The notes under the pieces: generated by a model
Seen by the model: only the letters and a program-made list of their open reading frames with translations
Database searches by the model: none
What the model was told of the DNA's origin: nothing
In this document: positions 17,684-26,070 of the stretch, in pieces
How the letters are laid out: every line of letters begins with the position of its first letter
Position numbering within the stretch: the first letter of the stretch is position 1
Made by a program: the position numbers and the translations under genes
Assembly: GCA_050262775.1 (NCBI GenBank)
Contig: JBLNEO010000116.1
Coordinates: forward strand, 1 to 64,000
Length of the DNA stretch: 64,000 bases
From: DATHTC01 sp050262775
GTDB lineage: Bacteria > Actinomycetota > Thermoleophilia > Gaiellales > Gaiellaceae
Direction of reading: 5' to 3'

Positions 17684-18405
17684 GTGTCCCCGCCCACGGT
17701 GACGGCGAGGAGCAGGGCGATCGCGTTGAAGCACGCGTGCAGCGCGATCGTCGGGTACACGCTGTCCGAGCGGTCGCGGATGAACGCGAGCCCGCACCCG
17801 AGGAAGACGAAGATCGGCAGGCCCTCGAGCACGCCGTGCCCGAGCGCGAAGAGGACGCCGGTCACGCCGATCGCGACCGTGGCGCCGTACGGCACGAGCA
17901 GCGAGAAGCCGAGCCCGCGGAACATCAGCTCCTCGACGACCGGGACGAACGCGACGACGACCAGCGCGTTCGCGAGGAACGGGACGGCACGGCTCGAGTC
18001 CCAGCCCTCGGGGGTCAGCCCCTGCTCCTTGCCGGGATTGGCGCCGAAGAGGCCGACGATGAACGCGACCACGTAGGTGCCGACGAACACGCCGACCGCC
18101 ATCGCAGCGGCCGTCGCCCAGGATCGGGGGCGCCGGAGGGCGAGGAGCTCCCGCTTCGGGTAGCCCACCGCGAGCCACAGGACGATTCCGAGGAGGACGC
18201 CGAACTGGATCAGCGCCGCGGCGAAGGTCGACCACTCGTACAGGAGGTCGCGCGAGTCCTGACCCTCCGTCGTCGGGCTCGCGTAGCGGCCGGCGTAGTT
18301 GACCGTGATCAGCGTGAGGACGACCGCGAGCCAGATGGCGAGCCGCGTCGTCCCCGGCGCACGGCGATCCTCGGTCGTCGTCTCGGCCACGGGCTCGTGG
18401 ATCAT
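17680..18405 (-). CDS. CPBP family intramembrane glutamic endopeptidase
   Basis: 241 residues with about seven membrane helices. The three family motifs are present: EELMFRG (catalytic glutamate pair), FALGHG and HACFNA. These membrane proteases resemble Rce1 and process CAAX, bacteriocin or regulatory substrates; the substrate here is unknown. The ATG lies only 6 bases from the start of the divergent DUF2203 gene. The stop overlaps the transpeptidase start by GTGA. Confidence 0.88.
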   Translation of the reverse strand: MIHEPVAETTTEDRRAPGTTRLAIWLAVVLTLITVNYAGRYASPTTEGQDSRDLLYEWSTFAAALIQFGVLLGIVLWLAVGYPKRELLALRRPRSWATAAAMAVGVFVGTYVVAFIVGLFGANPGKEQGLTPEGWDSSRAVPFLANALVVVAFVPVVEELMFRGLGFSLLVPYGATVAIGVTGVLFALGHGVLEGLPIFVFLGCGLAFIRDRSDSVYPTIALHACFNAIALLLAVTVGGDT

Positions 18406-18411
18406 ACGGAC

Positions 18412-18822
18412 GTGGCCAGTCCGATCTTCAGCCCCGGCGAGGCGAATCGGCTGCTCCCGCGCGTGCGGCCGCTCGTCGAGCGGATGGTCGAGCACCGGAG
18501 ACGTCTGGTCGCCGCGCAGCGTGTCCGGGAGCGCGCGCTCGGGCGGATCGCGGGCAACGGCGGCGACTACTCGCCGGGGGAGCTCGCGGATCTCGCCGAG
18601 GACGTCGAGCGGGAGGCGACGGAGGTGGCGCGCGCCGTTCGCGCGCTCACGGAGCTCGGCGTCCAGGTCAAGGACCTCGACTCGGGGCTCGTCGACTTCC
18701 CGGCCGCGCGCGCCGACGGCGAGATCGTCCTGCTCTGCTGGCGGCTCGGCGAGGACGAGATCGCCTGGTGGCACAGCGAGCAGGGCGGCTTCGCCGGCCG
18801 CCGCCCGCTCTCGGAGCTCTGA
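18412..18822 (+). CDS. DUF2203 family protein
   Basis: 136 residues from GTG 18412. It opens with FSPGEANRLLPRVRPLVERM, has a helical middle rich in arginine and glutamate, and ends VKDLDSGLVDFPA ... EIVLLCWRLGEDEIAWWHS, the DUF2203 signature. Function is unknown; a cytoplasmic, partly coiled-coil protein is likely. It is followed 35 bases later by the mscS gene in the same direction. Confidence 0.85.
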   Translation: MASPIFSPGEANRLLPRVRPLVERMVEHRRRLVAAQRVRERALGRIAGNGGDYSPGELADLAEDVEREATEVARAVRALTELGVQVKDLDSGLVDFPAARADGEIVLLCWRLGEDEIAWWHSEQGGFAGRRPLSEL

Positions 18823-18857
18823 GGATCGCGGCGGGCGGCGTCGAAGGAGGGACGTCC

Positions 18858-19574
18858 ATGGAGTTCTGGGAGCGTGCCGCCACCGTCGCCGCCGTGATCG
18901 GTGCGTCGCTGATCGTCGCGAAGCTCGTCGACCGCCGCATGGCGAAGCGTCGGCTCGCGCCGGGCGTCGCGACGCGGTACGCCGTCCTTCGTCGGAGCAT
19001 CGTCGCGGTCATCATCGGGGTCGGCGTCTTCTCGGCACTCCTCACGATCCCCGCGATCAGCTCGATCGCGGGCGCCGTGCTCGGATCGGCCGCGGTGGTC
19101 GGGCTCGTCGTCGGCTTCGCGGCGCAGGCGACGCTCTCGAACTTCATCGCGGGCGTGATGATCGCGTTCACGCAACCGCTGCGGATCGGCGACCGCGTCG
19201 AGGTCACGGGCCAGACCGGGATCGTCGAGGAGATCGGCTTGACGTACACGTTCATCCGGCTCGACGACGGGTCCCGCCTCGTGATTCCCAACGCTACGCT
19301 TGCCGCCAACACGATTCGCAACGCGACGATCGTGAACCCCGAGAAGGTCGCGGAGGTCACCGTGCAGGTCCCGTTGAGCCAGGAGCTCCGCCCGATCCTG
19401 GCGTCCCTCGAGCAAGCCCTCGACGACGCCGAGGTGTTCGTGCGCTCCCTCGAGGGCACCGCGACGGTGGTGGTGCAGCAGCGCGCGCGGTCGGAGGCGG
19501 ACGCCGAGCGCACGCAGCGCGACCTGCGGCTCCGCGTCCACGAGGCGCTCCGCGCGGAGGGCGTCTTCGCGTGA
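18858..19574 (+). CDS. small-conductance mechanosensitive channel MscS family
   Basis: 238 residues from ATG 18858, with AAGGAGG a few bases upstream. Two N-terminal membrane helices precede the pore helix (GSAAVVGLVVGFAAQATLSNFIAGVMIAF), which has the glycine/alanine packing of MscS TM3. The beta domain with IGDRVEV ... IRLDDGSRLVIPNATLAANTIRN follows. It opens under hypo-osmotic tension. It is coupled by GTGA to the penicillin-binding protein gene. Confidence 0.93.
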   Translation: MEFWERAATVAAVIGASLIVAKLVDRRMAKRRLAPGVATRYAVLRRSIVAVIIGVGVFSALLTIPAISSIAGAVLGSAAVVGLVVGFAAQATLSNFIAGVMIAFTQPLRIGDRVEVTGQTGIVEEIGLTYTFIRLDDGSRLVIPNATLAANTIRNATIVNPEKVAEVTVQVPLSQELRPILASLEQALDDAEVFVRSLEGTATVVVQQRARSEADAERTQRDLRLRVHEALRAEGVFA

Positions 19575-21763
19575 CGCCGCCGGCGGGGCGACCGATCGAG
19601 GGCGTCAACCACCGGCGCCGGCGCGCCCGCCGCCGCGCCCGCGCGGTCCGGAAGCGGCGGCTCGCCATCCTCGCCGTCCTCGCGGCGGTGGTCGTGGTCT
19701 CGGTGTCCGCCGCGGCCGTGGGCGGCGCGGCCGCCGTCGCGTCGAACTGCGAGCTCTCGACGCTCCGGCCGGTGTCGATCGGCCAGAACTCGTTCGTGTA
19801 CGCCGCCGACGGCTCCCTGCTCGGCTCGATCCCCGCCGAGAAGAACCGCCAGCCCGTTGCGCTCCGGGCGATGAGCCCGTGGCTCCCGAAGGCGACGATC
19901 GCGATCGAGGACCGCCGCTTCTACGAGCACGGCGGCGTCGACTTCGAGGGGATCGCCCGCGCGCTCGTCGAGGACATCAAGGCGGGACGCGTCGTCCAGG
20001 GCGGCTCGACGATCACGCAGCAGCTCGTCCGCAACCTCTACATCTCGAACGAGAAGACGCTGCAGCGGAAGGTGAAGGAGGCATGCCTCGCGATCAAGCT
20101 CAACCGCGCGTGGTCGAAGGAGCGGATCCTCGCCGGCTACCTCAACCAGGTCTACTACGGCAGCCACGCGTACGGCGTCGAGGCCGCGTCGCAGACCTTC
20201 TTCTCGAAGCGCTCGCGGAACCTGACGCTCGTCGAGGCCGCGCTCATCGCCGGGCTCCCCCAGGCGCCGTCGGAGTACGACCCGTTCAAGAACCCGAATC
20301 GCGCGACCGCCCGTCGCAACGAGGTGCTGCGGGCGATGTACGTGAACGGCGACGTCACGAGACCGGAGCTCGACGCGGCGCTCCGACAGCCGGTACGGCT
20401 CCGTGCGGGCAAGCTCTACACGCGGATCCGCGAGCCGTACTTCTTCTCGTTCGTCCGCGACGCGCTCATCGCCGAGTACGGCGCGAACACCGTGCGCTCG
20501 GGCGGTCTTCGCGTCTACACGACCGTCGACCGGAAGCTCCAGATCGCCGCGCGGAAGGCGATTACACAGACGCTCCCGTACAAGGACGACCCCGCGGCCG
20601 CGCTCGTCGCGATCGACCCGCACAACGGGCACATCCGGGCGATGGTGGCCGTCACGCCGGGCAAGCGCGCGAACCAGTTCAACCTCGCCTCGCAGGCGCG
20701 CCGCCAGGCGGGCTCGACGTTCAAGACGTTCGTCCTCACGGCCGCGATCAACGAGGGGATCAGCCCGTCGACCTCCTACCTCTCCGCGCCGTTCAAGTAC
20801 GACCCCGCGGGCGACGGCAGCTGCGACTCCGACCCGCCGACGGCGTGGTGCCCGGAGACGTACGACCACACGTACATCGGCGTCACGAGCATCCACAACG
20901 CGACCCTCCGGTCGGACAACACCGTCTTCGCGCGGCTGACACTCGACGTCGGCCCCGAGAAGGTGGCGGAGATGGCGCGCAAGCTCGGCATCCGCAGCAC
21001 GCTCCCGATCGTGCCGTCGCTCGGCCTCGGCGCGGGCGAGGTCTCGCCCCTGGAGATGTCCTCCGCGTACGCGACGCTCGCGGCGGGCGGCGTCTACTCG
21101 GCGCCGACCGCGATCCGGAAGGTGGTCCTCGCCAACGGCCAGGTCGACGAGGACGCCGGCTGGGGGAAGGTCAAGCGCGAGCGCGTGATCCCCGACTGGG
21201 TCGCCTACGAGGTGACGAAGATCCTCGAGGACAACGTCACCGGCGGGACGGGGTATCCGAACGCGTACATCGGGCGTCCCGCCGCGGGCAAGACGGGCAC
21301 CACCGACGACTTCACCGACGCCTGGTTCTGCGGCTTCGTGCCGAACCTCCAGGCGACCGTCTGGGTCGGGTATCCGAAGGGGAAGATCTCGATGGACGAC
21401 GTGCACGGGATCCGCGTGGCGGGCGGCACGTTCCCGGCGCAGATCTGGGGGATCTTCATGCGCAGCGTCACGGACGGCCGGCCCGTCCTCGACTTCGCGC
21501 CCGCGACGACGTCGCCGGTCTGGACGTACCACCGCCTCCAGTACGCGCTCGACGGGAGCTACTACAGCTCGGATTCGTCGTCGAGCGGGTCGTCCGCGCC
21601 GCCGCCGCCGACCGAGTCGCAGACGACCGCCGAGGCGCCGGCGACGCCCCAGCCGACGACGACGGCGCCGCCGCCTCAGGCCGAGCCGCCTCCGCCGCCG
21701 CCCGCGACCGAGCCGGCGCCTCCACCGGCGACCGAGCCGCCGCCCGGCCAAGGCGCTGCGTAG
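19571..21763 (+). CDS. class A penicillin-binding protein (transglycosylase/transpeptidase)
   Basis: 730 residues from GTG 19571. A basic N-terminus and one membrane helix (about 33-57) lead to a GT51 domain with catalytic glutamate in AIEDRRFYEHGGVD and QGGSTITQQLVRN. The transpeptidase domain has STFK, SDN and KTGTT motifs. It polymerises and crosslinks peptidoglycan outside the membrane. The last 60 residues are a Pro/Thr/Glu-rich tail typical of actinobacterial PBPs. Confidence 0.96.
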   Translation: MTPPAGRPIEGVNHRRRRARRRARAVRKRRLAILAVLAAVVVVSVSAAAVGGAAAVASNCELSTLRPVSIGQNSFVYAADGSLLGSIPAEKNRQPVALRAMSPWLPKATIAIEDRRFYEHGGVDFEGIARALVEDIKAGRVVQGGSTITQQLVRNLYISNEKTLQRKVKEACLAIKLNRAWSKERILAGYLNQVYYGSHAYGVEAASQTFFSKRSRNLTLVEAALIAGLPQAPSEYDPFKNPNRATARRNEVLRAMYVNGDVTRPELDAALRQPVRLRAGKLYTRIREPYFFSFVRDALIAEYGANTVRSGGLRVYTTVDRKLQIAARKAITQTLPYKDDPAAALVAIDPHNGHIRAMVAVTPGKRANQFNLASQARRQAGSTFKTFVLTAAINEGISPSTSYLSAPFKYDPAGDGSCDSDPPTAWCPETYDHTYIGVTSIHNATLRSDNTVFARLTLDVGPEKVAEMARKLGIRSTLPIVPSLGLGAGEVSPLEMSSAYATLAAGGVYSAPTAIRKVVLANGQVDEDAGWGKVKRERVIPDWVAYEVTKILEDNVTGGTGYPNAYIGRPAAGKTGTTDDFTDAWFCGFVPNLQATVWVGYPKGKISMDDVHGIRVAGGTFPAQIWGIFMRSVTDGRPVLDFAPATTSPVWTYHRLQYALDGSYYSSDSSSSGSSAPPPPTESQTTAEAPATPQPTTTAPPPQAEPPPPPPATEPAPPPATEPPPGQGAA

Positions 21764-21803
21764 CCGGCTCCCGCTCCTCGCCGGTGCCGCCACCGCGGCG
21801 CTC

Positions 21804-22952
21804 GTGGCGACGTGTGCGGTGCTCGCGTGGCCCGAGGCTTCCACCGTCGTCCCGACGGACGGCGGGCATCCACAGGGTGATCCGGCCTGGGCGCGCGCGT
21901 TCCTCGCCTGCGCCGTCGCCGCGACCGTCGCGTACGCGGTGGGCGCGTGGCTCGTCGCGCGCCGTGGTGCGTCGAGGCGTGCGGTCGCGGTCATCGCGGT
22001 CGCCGTGCAGCTCGTCCCGCTCGCCGCGCCGCTCCTGCTCTCGACCGACGCCTGGACGTACTGGGCGTACGGACGCGTCGCGGCCGTCCATCACGAGAGC
22101 CCGTACCGGGAGCCGCCCTCGTCCTTCCCGGGCGACCCCGCGCTGCCGTGGATGGGCGCCGACTGGCAGGACCGGACGTCGGTCTACGGACCCGCGTTCA
22201 CGCTCGCCTCCGAGCCCGTGGCGCTCGCCGTGGGTGACTCCCACGACGCGGCCGCGTGGGCATACAAGGCGCTCGCCGCGGCGGCGGCGCTGACCGCGGC
22301 GTTCCTGGCGGCGCGGCTCGCGCGCCGGCCGGCGCTCGCGCTCGCGCTCGCGGGGTGGAACCCGGTGCTCGCGATCCACGCGGCGGGCGGCGGCCACAAC
22401 GACGCCTGGGTCGGCGCGCTCGTCCTCGCCGCGCTCGCGCTCGCCGCGGCAGAGCGGCGGCGGCTCGCAGGCGCCGCCTGGGCGCTGGCCGCGCTCATCA
22501 AGTGGGTCCCGCTCGTGTTCCTCGTCCTGCGCGGGATCGAGGCGCGGGCGACGGGCCGCCGGGTCTCTCACGTCGGCTTCGCCGCTGCCGCTGCCGCGGT
22601 CGCGGTGGTGGCGACGATCCTCTGGGGCCTCGGGTGGCTCGGCGCGTTCGGCCCGCTCGCCGAGAACGTGGCGGCGACGACGTCCTACGCGCTGCCGAGT
22701 CGTCTCGGACTCCCGGGGTGGGTCGGCCTCGTCGCGTTCGCCGCCGCGTTCGCCTGGCTCGCACGCCAGGCTGCCCGGGGTCGCGCGCGGCTCGGGCTCG
22801 CGGCCGGGCTCATGCTCGTGACGGCCCCGTACCTCACGCCGTGGTACCTCGCGTGGACCGTGCCGCTCGCCGCCGCCGAGGAGGACGCGACGGCACGCAT
22901 CCTCGCCGTCGCGCTCAGCCTCTACCTCGTGCCGCAGACGATCCCGACCTAG
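21804..22952 (+). CDS. GT-C/GT87-type membrane glycosyltransferase, polyprenol-phosphate-mannose type
   Basis: 382 residues from GTG 21804, with about ten membrane segments. The motif STDAWTYWAYGRVAAVHHESPY lies in the first extracytoplasmic loop, as in MptA/MptB-like mannosyltransferases; WNPVLAIHAAGGGHNDAW and IKWVPLVFLVLRG are further family blocks. Donor and acceptor are not known here. The frame continues upstream in register to a CTG at 21756, giving LRSRLPLLAGAATAALVA as a fuller first helix, so the true start may overlap the PBP stop. Its stop overlaps the kinase gene by CTAG. Confidence 0.75.
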   Translation: MATCAVLAWPEASTVVPTDGGHPQGDPAWARAFLACAVAATVAYAVGAWLVARRGASRRAVAVIAVAVQLVPLAAPLLLSTDAWTYWAYGRVAAVHHESPYREPPSSFPGDPALPWMGADWQDRTSVYGPAFTLASEPVALAVGDSHDAAAWAYKALAAAAALTAAFLAARLARRPALALALAGWNPVLAIHAAGGGHNDAWVGALVLAALALAAAERRRLAGAAWALAALIKWVPLVFLVLRGIEARATGRRVSHVGFAAAAAAVAVVATILWGLGWLGAFGPLAENVAATTSYALPSRLGLPGWVGLVAFAAAFAWLARQAARGRARLGLAAGLMLVTAPYLTPWYLAWTVPLAAAEEDATARILAVALSLYLVPQTIPT

Positions 22953-24166
22953 GGCGCGGTCGCCGTGCCGACCGTCGTCTCGGTCGGAGGCGCCGACGTC
23001 ACCGGGGACACGGTCGTCGTCGGCTCGTCCGTGAGCACCGGAGGCTCCGTCGTCGTCACGGGAGGCGCCTCGGTCGTCGCCGGCGCCGTGGGCCGGGCGC
23101 CGGCCGTGTCGGCCGTGGTGACGCCGTCCGTGGTTGCCGTCGGCTCCGCCGGCACGCTCGCGGTCACGCCGGCGGCCGCCGGCGGCGCGACGGACTCCGC
23201 GCGTGCGCGCGGGGAGGTGGTACCCGCCGCCGGGACCGAGTCGTCGCCCGTCGCGAGGACGGCGGCGACGGCGCCTGCGGCGCCGAGGACGAGCACCGCG
23301 GCGAGCGCACCGATCGTCGTCGCGGGGCGCCGGCGGCCGGCTGCCGGACCGGCTGCCGTCGCCCGTGTCGCCGCCGGCCGCGCGAGCTCGGCCAGGAGTG
23401 CGCCCCCGTCGGCCGGCCGGTCCCCGGGATGCTTCGCGAGCGCCGCAGCGGCGAGGCTCTCGAGTCGCGGCGGTGCGTCCGGGCGCAGGTCCGTGATCGG
23501 GGGCGGCGCGTCGCGCAGGTGCATCGCCGCCACCGCGAGCGGGTCGTCCGCGACGAACGGCATCCGCCCGGTCAGCATCCGGTAGAGGACGACGCCGAAG
23601 GAGTAGACGTCGCTCGCCGCCGTTGCGGCCTCGCCCGCGGCCTGCTCCGGCGCGATCGTGGCGGCGGTGCCGAGCACCGTGCCTGCTTCCGTCAACGTGC
23701 CGTCGTCGCCGAGCCGCGCGATCCCGAGGTCGGCCAGCTTGGGGCGGTCGTCGCCGTCGAAGAGGACGTTCGCAGGCTTGAGGTCACGGTGGACGAGCCC
23801 GCGCGCGTGCGCGTGCGCGAGCCCCGCTGCGATGCCGGTCGCGATCCGCTCGGTCTCGGCGTCCGGGAGCGGCTCGCCCGGTCGGAGGCGCTCCTCGAGC
23901 GATCCGCCCGGCAGGAGCTCCAGCACGAGGTAGGCGCCCTCCTCGTCCTCGCCGACGTCGTAGACCCGCACGACGTTCGGGTGGCCGAGCGCGGCGGCCG
24001 CGCGCCCCTCCCGCTCGAACCGAACCCGGTCCGCGTCCGGGGAGAGGAGCTTGACGGCGACGCGGCGGTCGAGCTCGAGATCCTGCGCCTCCCACACCGA
24101 GGCCGTGCCGCCCGTGCCGAGCGGCCGCTCGAGCCGGTACCGCCCGGCGATGAGGCGCTTGTCCAT
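22949..24166 (-). CDS. serine/threonine protein kinase, PknB type
   Basis: 405 residues. The kinase domain (about 8-260) has the glycine loop LGTGGTASV, VAVKLL lysine, HRDLKPANVLFD catalytic loop, and LADLGIA in place of DFGIA. A membrane helix near 283-305 is followed by a long Thr/Pro/Glu-rich extracellular tail without PASTA repeats. The activation segment reads GTAATIAPEQ, with Thr where most have Tyr or Met/Leu. It could sense the envelope. It is divergent from moeA with a 21-base gap. Confidence 0.92.
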   Translation of the reverse strand: MDKRLIAGRYRLERPLGTGGTASVWEAQDLELDRRVAVKLLSPDADRVRFEREGRAAAALGHPNVVRVYDVGEDEEGAYLVLELLPGGSLEERLRPGEPLPDAETERIATGIAAGLAHAHARGLVHRDLKPANVLFDGDDRPKLADLGIARLGDDGTLTEAGTVLGTAATIAPEQAAGEAATAASDVYSFGVVLYRMLTGRMPFVADDPLAVAAMHLRDAPPPITDLRPDAPPRLESLAAAALAKHPGDRPADGGALLAELARPAATRATAAGPAAGRRRPATTIGALAAVLVLGAAGAVAAVLATGDDSVPAAGTTSPRARAESVAPPAAAGVTASVPAEPTATTDGVTTADTAGARPTAPATTEAPPVTTTEPPVLTDEPTTTVSPVTSAPPTETTVGTATAP

Positions 24167-24187
24167 GGGAGTACGCTTCCCGCTCCC

Positions 24188-25366
24188 GTGGCTCCCCTAA
24201 TCACGCTCGAGGAGGCCCAGCGACTCGTCCTCGCCCGTGTGCGGCGGCTCGACGCCGAGGACGTGCCGCTGGACGCCGCGTCCGGTCGCGTCGCCGCCGC
24301 CGACGTTCGCGCGGCCGTCGACCTCCCCTCGTTCCCGTCCTCCGCGATGGACGGGTTCGCCGTGCGGGCCGCGGACGTCCCGGGCACGCTCCTCGTCGCG
24401 GAGCGCATCCCGGCGGGACGGCCGGCGCCGCGTCCGCTCGCCGCAGGTGAGGCGTTCGCGATCGCGACGGGCGGTGTCGTCCCGGACGGCGCCGACGCCG
24501 TCGTGCCGATCGAGGACGTTGTCGAGCGAGGCAACGCGATCGAGGTCGCCGGCCGTGTCGAGCCGGGAGCTCACGTCCGGTTGCCGGGCCGCGACGTCCG
24601 CTCCGGGGAGGTCGTGGTCGGAGCGGGGGCGACGATCACGCCCGGCCGGCTCGGCGCGCTCGGCGCCGCCGGGATCGGCAGAGTGGCCGTCACGCGGCGC
24701 CCGCGCGCGGTGGTGGCGGCGACGGGGTCCGAGCTCCGTCGACCGGGCGAGGCGCTCGCCCCCGGCCAGGTGTACGAGGCGAACGCCGCCATGCTCGCGG
24801 CCGGCCTGCGGGACGCCGGTGCCGAGGTCGACGTGCTCGACTCGGTGCCCGACGACGAGGCGGCACACCGGGATGCGCTCGTGCGCGGGCTCGAGGCCGA
24901 CGTCCTCGTGACGTCCGGCGGCGTCTCCGTCGGACCCCACGACCTCGTGCGGCGCGTGCTCGGCGGGCTCGGCGCGGAGGAGGTGTTCTGGCGGGTCGCG
25001 GTGAAGCCCGGGAAGCCCGTGGCGTTCGCCGTGCGCGGCGAGACGCTCGTGTTCGGGCTTCCCGGGAATCCGGTCTCGTCGCTCGTCGGCTTCGAGCTCT
25101 TCGTCCGCCCCGCCGTGCGTGCGCTCCAGGGGGCGTCGGAGCCCTTCCGCACTCGCTCGGCGGCGCTGGCCGTCCCCGTTCGGCGTGACGCCGCACGGGA
25201 CCAGCTCGTTCGCGCACGGCTGCGCGACGGCGTCGCGGAGCCGCTGTCGGGGCAGGAGTCGCACATGATCGTCCGGGCCGCGGCTGCGGACGCGCTCGTC
25301 CACATCCCACGCGGGGACGGCGAGCTCGCCGCGGGCACGACGGTGGCGTACGTGCCTCTCGACTAG
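24188..25366 (+). CDS. moeA: molybdopterin molybdenumtransferase MoeA
   Basis: 392 residues from GTG 24188. It has the MoeA core PSSAMDGFAVRAADV, the catalytic-domain TGGVVPDGADAVVPIED, TSGGVSVGPHDLV and KPGKPVAFA ... GLPGNPVSS. It inserts molybdate into adenylylated molybdopterin. moaC and mog-type genes are 11 kb away at 36343-37259, so the cofactor pathway is split. TACGCT lies 10 bases before the GTG. The stop overlaps the sortase gene by CTAG. Confidence 0.94.
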   Translation: MAPLITLEEAQRLVLARVRRLDAEDVPLDAASGRVAAADVRAAVDLPSFPSSAMDGFAVRAADVPGTLLVAERIPAGRPAPRPLAAGEAFAIATGGVVPDGADAVVPIEDVVERGNAIEVAGRVEPGAHVRLPGRDVRSGEVVVGAGATITPGRLGALGAAGIGRVAVTRRPRAVVAATGSELRRPGEALAPGQVYEANAAMLAAGLRDAGAEVDVLDSVPDDEAAHRDALVRGLEADVLVTSGGVSVGPHDLVRRVLGGLGAEEVFWRVAVKPGKPVAFAVRGETLVFGLPGNPVSSLVGFELFVRPAVRALQGASEPFRTRSAALAVPVRRDAARDQLVRARLRDGVAEPLSGQESHMIVRAAAADALVHIPRGDGELAAGTTVAYVPLD

Positions 25367-26070
25367 CCGGTCGCGCTCGCCGCGAGCGCCGGCGCGTACG
25401 CCGGCCCGCCGCGCGGCACGACGCGCACCGGCCGCGCGTACGCGATCCAGCGGTGCGAGGCGAAGAAGCGCGGGTGGCACGCCTGCAGCGCGAGCACCTC
25501 TCGCGTGCCGGGCCGGAGCACCTCGAGCGCATCAGCCTCGACGATGCGGTGGCCCGTCACGCGGTACTCGAACGTCCCGTACGGGAGCTCGAGCTCGACG
25601 CGGTCGCCCGCGCGGAGGCTGTCGATCGCGGAGAACGGCGCGCCGTACGTGGTGCGGTGCCCGGCGATGTACACGAGCCGGTGCTCGCCGGGGAGGAACG
25701 AGCCGCGGTAGTGCCCGGGGCCGCGCTTCAGCGAGTCGTGGTCGGTCCCCTCGACGACGACCATGTTCACGCCCATGCGCGGGATCCGGATCCGTCCGAG
25801 CGCGTCCCCCTCGTCGAGGCTTCGCCGGTACCGGCGCGCGGCCGTCGCGATCGCACGCGCGCGGTCGGACGGCGACGCCGTCGCGGCCGGCGGCGGCAGT
25901 GCGAACGACGCCGCGCGGTCGTGGTAGTCCTCGGCGAGCTGCCGCTGCTCGTACGCCGTGTAGAGCTTGGTGAACGGGTCCTGCCAGGCCCACACGGTCG
26001 CCGCCCAGGCGAGCAGCGCCACGCCGGCGACGACCAGGACGGTTCCGGTGATGCGGAGCGCCCGGCGCAT
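25363..26070 (-). CDS. sortase, class E-like
   Basis: 235 residues with an N-terminal membrane helix (about 7-27) and the sortase barrel. The catalytic histidine is in YIAGHRTTYGAPF, the cysteine in LALQACHPRF and the arginine in RWIAYAR. Sortases join LPXTG-like proteins to the cell wall; the sequence before the cysteine (LALQAC) differs from the usual TLTTC, as class E members do. No sortase substrate is visible nearby. Its ATG overlaps the M28-like gene stop. Confidence 0.88.
   Translation of the reverse strand: MRRALRITGTVLVVAGVALLAWAATVWAWQDPFTKLYTAYEQRQLAEDYHDRAASFALPPPAATASPSDRARAIATAARRYRRSLDEGDALGRIRIPRMGVNMVVVEGTDHDSLKRGPGHYRGSFLPGEHRLVYIAGHRTTYGAPFSAIDSLRAGDRVELELPYGTFEYRVTGHRIVEADALEVLRPGTREVLALQACHPRFFASHRWIAYARPVRVVPRGGPAYAPALAASATG

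Noticed and set aside
24166..24188. A further shared -10 between the kinase gene and moeA
   Set aside because: TACGCT fits moeA only at 10 bases, and no matching hexamer is correctly placed for the kinase start.
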